A DNA stretch of 15,800 bases, from positions 1 to 15,800 of the forward strand of contig MU386095.1 of the NCBI GenBank assembly GCA_022497145.1, given 5' to 3'. The notes beneath the pieces were generated by a model, which saw only the letters and a program-made list of their open reading frames with translations, did no database searches and was not told the origin of the DNA. The DNA comes from Rostrohypoxylon terebratum. Its lineage: Eukaryota > Ascomycota > Sordariomycetes > Xylariales > Hypoxylaceae. Position numbers and translations under genes: made by a program. Positions 10,487 to 15,800 of the stretch are shown piece after piece; positions within the stretch are counted from its first letter, which is position 1; each line of letters starts with the position of its first letter.

Positions 10487-10496
10487 GTTCGTCACA

Positions 10497-10501
10497 TTAT
10501 T
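10497..10501. repeat. Target-site duplication of LTR 1, right copy (TTATT)
   Basis: It is identical to 10017-10021 and directly abuts the LTR end. The A repeat resumes at once with TTTTCGTTTATATTATAA. Confidence 0.92.
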
Positions 10502-10751
10502 TTTTCGTTTATATTATAATTGTAATTTTTTTAATTTTAATATAATAAACATTATTATTTAATTAATAAACTTTTATATTTATTTTAAATGTTTAATTAA
10601 CTTTTAATTGTAAATTAAAATTAAAATATATAAATGATTATTTTTTAACATTTTAAAAAGTTTTTATTTTAATTATTATAAAGTTTTTTTTTAAACATAA
10701 AAGTTTAATAAAAAAACTTTTAAAAAATTAATATAATTATAATTAAAATTT

Positions 10752-10760
10752 TATATTTTA
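10752..10760. repeat. Candidate 9-bp target-site duplication of A4, left copy
   Basis: TATATTTTA here is repeated exactly at 11042-11050. The unbroken repeat B has a single TATACTTTA at 5625-5633, which differs by one C/T change. Nine is an upper limit, since element ends could match the target by chance. Confidence 0.68.
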
Positions 10761-11041
10761 TTATAATACGTTATTAAAACGCTTTATATAAGTGTTAAAA
10801 ACGGCGTGTAATCACGTGTAATATAAAGCTTAAAAAGTAATAGTAATATTTTAAAAGCGGTGTACATAAACTATATTTAATCGGGGTTAACTTAAAGTTA
10901 AATAGTTTTATAAAGTTATTTTTCGTTTATATTATAACCGTAAATTTTTTCCTTTTTCATTTTTTTAACCTTAATATAATAAATATTATTATTTACTTAA
11001 TAAACTTTTATATTTACCTCAAATGTTTAATTAATTTTTAA
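10761..11041 (+). mobile_element. Repeat family A, copy A4, inserted in repeat B
   Basis: This 281-bp insertion splits repeat B and is flanked by a perfect 9-bp direct repeat. It is the least RIP-mutated A copy, keeping CGGCGTGTAATCACGTGTAA (10803-10822), a CGGGGTTAAC motif (10882-10891) and CCTTTTTCATTTTTTTAACC (10952-10971). It also keeps the empty TTATT site used by LTR 1 in A3. No coding capacity. The termini (TTATAATACG and TTTTTAA) show no convincing inverted repeat. A duplication of about 9 bp would suit a Mutator-like element, and a shorter one a solo LTR; the class is undecided. Confidence 0.75.
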
Positions 11042-11050
11042 TATATTTTA
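11042..11050. repeat. Candidate 9-bp target-site duplication of A4, right copy
   Basis: TATATTTTA is identical to 10752-10760, and the B homology resumes here with TAAAATATCAATTCAAAATA. Confidence 0.68.
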
Positions 11051-11096
11051 AAATATCAATTCAAAATAATTTTATATAATTAACATATATAAATAA

Positions 11097-11696
11097 AAAA
11101 AATATTAACCGCATAATATAATCCATTATTTTCGGCGTGTAATATCGGCTAAAATATTGTTAACGTATTTAAATGTTAATTAAATCGTTATATAAGTTTT
11201 TGATTAATTATTTTACGGTTAATTTAACTTTAAACTTTATATAATTAATATTACTAAAATAAACTTAATTAAATTTATTTAAATTTTAAATTATATAATT
11301 TATATTTTATTCGTTAAAAAGTTATTCGAGGTTAAAATAAAGGTTTTTATTTTAAATACGCGATTAAAATTTAATAGCGTTTTTAACTTTAAATTAAAAT
11401 ATATATTATAAAATTTATAAAGTTTATAAAGTTAATTAAACATATTTTAATAATTATAATTATATTTAATTTAAGTTTAAATTAAACGTGAAACAATTAA
11501 TTTAAAATAGTTAAAATATTAATGTTCGGTAGGTGTTAAAAATAAAGTTTAAATCGTATAAAAGTACATTTAATTATATAAAAGCTTATATATGTTTAAA
11601 GGTACTTAAGCTACACCTCTTTTAAACGCGCTTTTTTTTAACGCTTACTACGCGCCGGAGATAAAAAACCGTACTACGCGGCTGATATTTCTCATC
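11097..11696. mobile_element. TIR DNA-transposon remnant or MITE (about 600 bp) inserted in repeat B
   Basis: Bases 11100-11153 and the reverse complement of 11637-11690 align over 54 positions without a gap: 36 identical, 14 transitions and 4 transversions. Nearly all differences are of the RIP type, and the right arm keeps most of the C and G (ACTACGCG twice, GCGCCGGAG). The insert splits repeat B, with AATAA on both sides (11092-11096 and 11697-11701) against a single AATAA at 5676-5680, giving a candidate 5-bp duplication. The interior (11154-11636) is AT-rich with no reading frame or recognisable transposase, so it is a MITE or an internally deleted transposon. The superfamily cannot be named, and the exact ends may be off by a few bases. 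Confidence 0.75.
11637..11690. repeat. Right terminal inverted repeat, CpG-rich
   Basis: This is the better preserved arm of the TIR element, with ACTACGCGCCGGAG and GTACTACGCGGCTGAT. ACTACGCG occurs twice about 25 bp apart. It stands out as the most GC-rich stretch between the two LTRs. Its partner is at 11100-11153. Confidence 0.75.
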
Positions 11697-11736
11697 AATA
11701 ATACGTTTTAAATAATTAATCGAAATATAAATTAAT

Positions 11737-12354
11737 TATTTAATTAAAAATTATACTTTGAAATTTAAGTTATCTTATTAATATATATTATTATTAAAAT
11801 AATAATTTTTTTGTATTTTAAAAGTTAATTATCATTAAAAAGAAAGTTAAATTAAATAAAATTATATAATAAAAACGTAAATAATTAACTAATATAATGA
11901 TATAATAATACAATTAAATAATTAAAAAAGTGTAATTAAAAATATAAAATATGACGATATACGATGTTTTAATTAACGTTAAAAACGTTAATTATATTTA
12001 AAGTTTTTAAAATTTTAATATTTTTTTAATAGAAACGAAAAGGAATATAAAAATTAATAATTTAAATTAAAAAGTGATATTTTTTATGGAAATTAAATTT
12101 TATAAAAAATATTAAATATTAACATTTATTTTTATATATTAATTTAGTAAGTTATTTAATTTTATTATAAATAATTCCGATTAAATATTTATATTTTAAA
12201 ATTTAAAACTTAATACGTTTACGTTTAACAAATGTATTTGTAATAGTTTTAACCGGGTTATTAATAAACGTATAAAAATATATAGCTTTAATTATTAAAA
12301 AAAACAAGTAGTTAAGTAATTTTAACTTAAAAACTAACTTTTTTTTAACTTTAA
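11737..12354. other. RIP-type DNA between repeat B and LTR 2
   Basis: Stops are frequent in every frame and no motif suggests a gene. The one notable structure is an 11-bp perfect inverted repeat with a 3-nt loop at 11970-11994. A 79-codon minus-strand reading frame enters from the LTR at 12442 and ends at 12203, but it looks like chance (see rejected items). Confidence 0.6.
11970..11994. repeat. 11-bp inverted repeat with 3-nt loop
   Basis: TAATTAACGTT (11970-11980), AAA, AACGTTAATTA (11984-11994): a perfect hairpin containing two AACGTT palindromes. There is no T-tract or gene next to it, so a terminator role is not supported. Confidence 0.75.
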
Positions 12355-12359
12355 TAATA
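12355..12359. repeat. Target-site duplication of LTR 2, left copy (TAATA)
   Basis: TAATA precedes the LTR and recurs directly after it at 12731-12735. It differs from the TTATT of LTR 1, so the two LTRs are separate insertions. Confidence 0.82.
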
Positions 12360-12730
12360 TGTGACGAACCTATACTTAGGCTTAGTAAGTATAGCTTCAT
12401 AAGGGGTCTTGATTTTAAGGTAACAGTAATCGTAGAGGTCAAGTGTAATCAATCAAGTGTGTTCGTCAGAGAGACTTGGAGTCCTCTCCCTACTCGTAGT
12501 GAATAGACTTAGATTGATAACTAAAGAACTAAAGTGAGTGACTAGATACATGGAATATGTTATACTTTATATAAAGAATGTCTCTCCTTCTTTTGACGCT
12601 TGAGATAATTGTGATCTGGTTGATCTGACCCAGATCAACTTAGATCAGGAAATTCCGTGGTTTATCCGTGATTGGTTCGCGGCGTCTCCACAAAGGGTTT
12701 GTTATTCCTTCGAACTGTAGGTTCGTGACT
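12360..12730 (-). mobile_element. Solo LTR 2, inverted relative to LTR 1
   Basis: This 371-bp element reads, on the minus strand, AGTCACGAACC at the start and GGTTCGTCACA at the end. The usual first T is A here. It lies between TAATA duplications. The 3' half aligns with LTR 1 from TTCCATGTATCTAGTCACTC to the end with about six differences. The 5' half is more divergent and about 100 bp shorter, mainly because it has four GATC sites instead of nine. It shares AACCAATCACGG and AAACCACGG with LTR 1 near the 5' end. The probable TATA box is at 12567-12574. No internal region is attached. G+C is near 40% with little RIP damage. It points left, towards LTR 1, about 1.86 kb away. Confidence 0.88.
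12567..12574 (-). promoter_or_regulatory. Probable TATA box of LTR 2
   Basis: TATATAAAG lies within the 12-bp palindrome CTTTATATAAAG (12565-12576). It is in the same relative place as the LTR 1 TATA box, just before the conserved TTCCATGTATCTAGTCACTC block. Confidence 0.5.
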
Positions 12731-12735
12731 TAATA
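12731..12735. repeat. Target-site duplication of LTR 2, right copy (TAATA)
   Basis: This matches 12355-12359 exactly and marks the return to RIP-type DNA. Confidence 0.82.
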
Positions 12736-15700
12736 TTTTTATAAATATTATTTAAGGTATTATTATTAATTTATAATGTTATATTTAAATTTACATTAAT
12801 ACTAAAATTATAATTAATTTTATTTTTTAAGTTTTTTATAATAGTTTATAACTTAAATATAACGGTAAATAATATAATATTAATAAGTTTATTACTAAAG
12901 TTAAAGTTAAATCTTTTAAGCTTTTATATTTATATTAAATTTAAATGGTTTAAATATATTAATTTTTTTATAATAATTATATTTAAAGTATAATTAATTT
13001 TATAATGTTAATTTAATTGATAGTTTTTTTTTAAAAAAGGTTTACGTAAATAATAAATTATAATAGTTTTATTTAATATATTTTATATAAATTTAATCTT
13101 ATTATATTTAATAAAGGTTTTATTAAAAGTAACGTTTTAAAAATGATTAATATTAATTAAAATAAACTTAAAAAATTATTATAATTATTAAGTTTTATAA
13201 TAGTTTTTTTACTTATAATTCTTTTATTAATAATTATATAACTTTTATTATAAAAGTTATTAAAAATTATAAAATTAATTATATTAAAGTTTAAAGTTTT
13301 ATATAAGTTTTATATAAATATAATATAATATTTAACTTTTACAATAATTTCAATAGGTTTATTATTAAAAGATTCATTTTTTTAACGTTATTTAAATATT
13401 TTAACTTTTAATTAAAAGTTTTATTTAGTTTAATATTAATCTTATTTTTAATTGTATAAAAGTTAATATTTTAAACGTTTTTAACGGTATATTTAATAAT
13501 ACGTTTAATAATATATTATAATTTAATAAAGTTAATAAATTAAAAATATTATAATAATAATATTATTATTATAATTATAAATAATAATTTCGTTATAATT
13601 AATATTAATATAAATAATAATATAAAAATTACGGTAAAATAATTAATAATATATATAAGTGTATTTAATTTTTACTTAATAATAACAACGTTAAATTTAT
13701 ATTTTTTAAGATTTAAATCGATTATATTTCTTATAAATTGAAAAACGATATTAACAATTTTAACCGGTAAATAAATAGTTAAATTAAAAGATTTAAAAGT
13801 ATAATAATTTTAATGTTAAAAAATAATATATTAATTAGTTTTTAAATATATAACTTGTTTTTACTTGTTAATTTCTTTTCTATATTAGTTTATTTACGAA
13901 TAATATATGAGCAAAATGATTTTAAAATAGTAAAATTAATATTTACCCTATCTTAGAACAATAATAAATTTATAAACTTTAATGATAAAAATTTAAATAT
14001 ATTTAACCGGAAATTATATTTTTTACGGAAGTAGATTATTTTTAAAAATGTAAAAAAAATTATAATAGTTACAAATTTAAAGCTAATATAAGTAAATAAT
14101 ATAAATCGAAGGATATATAATATATATATATTAATTTAAAAATAATTAAAGTTTATATATTTATTAACGGTTTATTTATAAATAATAAAGATTTAAGGTT
14201 ATAAATTAAATATAAAAGTTTTTTAACAAATAAAACAAAAAATAATAAAAACTTTATAATTACAAGAAAGTTTTTTATTAAAGTAATGTTAAATGTAAAG
14301 AAATAATTAAAAATATATTAGTTAATAACATTTACGTTATAATATATAACGTTAATATAAGAATTATAATAAATATAATTATTATAAGTATTTTTAAGCA
14401 TTAAAACATTAAAAATATATTCATAATTATTTATATGAATTTATTTTTACTATAGAAATGTTTAGTAAAATGAAATATAATTAAAAAAAATATTTAATAA
14501 TTAATATTGTATTATTACATTAATTATATAAAAAATAAAAGATTTATAATATATATTAAATTAATAATAACGATAACTTTATAAATGTTATAACGAAAGT
14601 TAAATTAAATAATACTTTCAAAACATTTATTAATATAGATTAACTTATATTAAAACTTTAAAAATAAGTAAAAAAAAATTAATTTAATTTAAAAACTATT
14701 TTATTAACTTTATATACACATAATTAATAACCTTTTTATATAATATAATAATTTTAATATGAATATAACCGAAAATATATTTATTTATAACTTATATTAC
14801 TTAAAAACACAATAAAAAAACTAATCGAATATATAATTATTTTAATAATAAAATACAACTAATAACATTATAAGATAAAGCATACATAAAGCGAAATATA
14901 AGAAATATTTAAAATTAAAAAAATAATATATAATATAAACGTTAAAAATAAAAACAACTTTTAATGTTAATATATAATTATTGCTATAATTACATCCGTA
15001 ATTACGTATTAATATAATGAACTAAGTTTATTATTTAACTTAACATTACGTGATAAAGTTTAATCTTATAAATAACTTATAATTAATCGTTAAAAAAACA
15101 TGTTTTTATAATGAATTAAACTTAAATATACCGTAATTATAACCACTTAAATTTTTATAATTACATGTGTAATAACTTTAAACTTTAACTTTTTAATAAA
15201 AGTTATTTAATTTTTTTAAATATATATAATATAATTATATATATATAAATTATAAAAATATTATTTATAATTATTTATAATTAAAAATTTATAATATATA
15301 TAAATTAAACGTTATATTTTAAGCTTAAAAATCGAGAATTATTATTAGTTTAACTATTAAAACTTTAATTATAATAAAAACATATTAAAAATTGTGTCAA
15401 TATTTAATTATATATCAACTTACGATTAACTACTTTTATTAAAATTTATATTATATTAGTAAAATCGTTTTTCAAATTTCTTTTAAATAATATAAGTTTT
15501 ATAATTATAAAACTTTTTATTATTAAAATATAAATATTTAAAAATAATTTATACAGTTTAACCCGCGATTATATAATATATAATATAATATTTATAATAA
15601 AATTATTTATATTATTAAAATCGTTTTATTTAACTTTCTAATTTTCAAAGTTTTTATGTATTAATTTATAATATACGTTATATAAACCGTTAAAATATAA

Positions 15701-15800
15701 AAAAGAAATTAAAGAAATTTGTTATTTTATTAATTACTTTATTACTCAATAATCTTTTTAATATTATATTTATTTAATATATATAAATATTAATTAATAG
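12736..15800. other. RIP-type AT-rich block to the right edge
   Basis: No reading frame, RNA gene or named element can be supported. The plus strand is T-rich from about 12740 to 13540, then A-rich to the end (for example 14281-14340 and 14821-14880). This suggests relics of opposite orientation meeting near 13.5 kb, where a 28-bp palindrome lies. Sparse CpG survives (for example ACCCGCGATT at 15560-15569). TA-rich microsatellite-like runs occur near 14117-14131, 15220-15247 and 15570-15590. Confidence 0.7.
13548..13575. repeat. 28-bp perfect palindrome
   Basis: ATTATAATAATAAT (13548-13561) is followed directly by its exact reverse complement (13562-13575). It is built mainly of AAT/ATT triplets, so it may have grown by slippage. 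It sits where the A/T strand bias reverses. Confidence 0.85.

Larger units (their letters stand above)
10022..10496 (+). mobile_element. Solo LTR 1 of an LTR retrotransposon
   Basis: A 475-bp element begins TGTCACAAACC and ends GGTTCGTCACA, giving TG...CA termini with near-inverted ends (9 of 11 matching), and is flanked by 5-bp duplications. Integrase-mediated insertion produces this structure. No internal gag-pol follows, so it is a solo LTR left by LTR-LTR recombination, or a tiny non-autonomous element. The U3-like part has an array of nine GATC sites (10117-10240). A TATA box lies at 10284-10290, followed by an R/U5-like half that is about 97% identical to LTR 2 (about six differences in roughly 195 aligned bases). 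Composition is near 40% G+C with plentiful CA and TG, so RIP has scarcely touched it, unlike the DNA on both sides. Whether it is copia or gypsy cannot be told from the LTR alone. Confidence 0.9.
9865..10607 (+). repeat. Repeat family A, copy A3, interrupted by solo LTR 1
   Basis: The two parts, 9865-10021 and 10502-10607, join into one A copy once the LTR and one TTATT duplication are removed. Its start (TTATAATATATTATT) matches the A4 start at 10761 and its end (TTAACTTTTAA) matches the A4 end at 11041. RIP has mutated it more heavily than A4: where A4 has CACGTG, CGGCG and CGGGGTTAAC, A3 has mainly T/A replacements. The flanking 9-mers do not match, so its target-site duplication is lost or was never present. 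Repeat B begins only a few bases beyond its right end. Confidence 0.8.
10612..11736 (+). repeat. Repeat B, copy split by two nested insertions
   Basis: Three blocks (10612-10760, 11042-11096, 11697-11736) align in order with the unbroken B at 5485-5716. The first gap holds A4 and the second holds the TIR element. The breakpoints show short duplications of the target: TATATTTTA on either side of A4 and AATAA on either side of the TIR element. This copy has lost more C and G than the unbroken one. Confidence 0.78.

Noticed and set aside
10022..10496. The islands as TIR DNA transposons rather than LTRs
   Set aside because: The ends are near-inverted over about 11 bp, but TG...CA termini, 5-bp duplications, a TATA box and a U3/R-like layout fit LTRs better.
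11970..11994. Hairpin as a transcription terminator
   Set aside because: There is no adjacent gene and no T-tract tied to it, and eukaryotic termination does not rely on such hairpins.
12203..12442. 79-codon minus-strand open reading frame
   Set aside because: It begins inside LTR 2 and runs into RIP-type DNA. The product is a low-complexity run of Lys, Leu, Ile and Phe with no family signature, and a frame this long across a GC-normal/AT-rich junction is expected by chance.
10022..12730. LTR 1 and LTR 2 as the two ends of one retrotransposon
   Set aside because: They are in opposite orientation and have different target duplications (TTATT and TAATA). The DNA between them is repeats A, B and a TIR element rather than gag-pol.
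109..15800. Mitochondrial or naturally AT-rich organism genome
   Set aside because: There is no intact gene, tRNA or rRNA in over 15 kb. CA/TG depletion with relative CpG survival is a mutational pattern, and GC-normal islands are embedded in it.
1..15800. CRISPR array, telomere repeat or plasmid origin
   Set aside because: There are no regularly spaced identical repeats with unique spacers, and no TTAGGG-type array was seen.

Overview
This window looks like part of an AT-rich isochore in a filamentous ascomycete (Pezizomycotina), a repeat graveyard created by repeat-induced point mutation (RIP). About 15 kb is extremely A+T rich. It is dominated by TpA, poor in CpA and TpG, and saturated with stops in all six frames. 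I found no intact protein gene, rRNA or tRNA. Bases 1-108 have ordinary, GC-balanced composition, and the switch to AT-rich DNA is abrupt, so the left edge is an isochore boundary. The only other ordinary islands are two LTR-like elements and one small CpG-rich patch.

Layout. 1-108: GC-balanced edge, perhaps the end of a gene. 109-4043: featureless RIP-type DNA with a short tandem repeat at its right end. 4044-4460: an about 280-bp repeat (family A) followed by a shared 137-bp segment (D). 4461-9635: a T-rich stretch holding, on the minus strand, a fossil Ty3/gypsy pol. Reverse-transcriptase and RNase H signatures can still be read through the RIP damage at 7494-6424. 9636-9857: a damaged second copy of A+D in the same direction, so A+D may be the long terminal repeats of the dead gypsy element. 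9865-10607: a third, inverted A copy, split by solo LTR 1 (10022-10496). 10612-11736: a second copy of repeat B (intact copy at 5485-5716), split by a fourth A copy (10761-11041) and by a roughly 600-bp terminal-inverted-repeat transposon remnant (11097-11696). 12360-12730: solo LTR 2, same family as LTR 1 but inverted. 12736-15800: more RIP-type DNA with strong palindromes and no recognisable gene.

Reading the window as strata: gypsy, A, B and the TIR element were present when RIP was active and are heavily mutated. The two solo LTRs lie inside this wreckage with intact target-site duplications (TTATT and TAATA) and almost no RIP damage. They arrived later, or were too short or too sparse to be seen by RIP. 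Because the sites they and A4 entered also exist as uninterrupted paralogues in the window, the order of insertion can be read directly from the sequence. Nothing here is a working pathway; the interest is in genome defence, element chronology and possible heterochromatin or centromere-like function.
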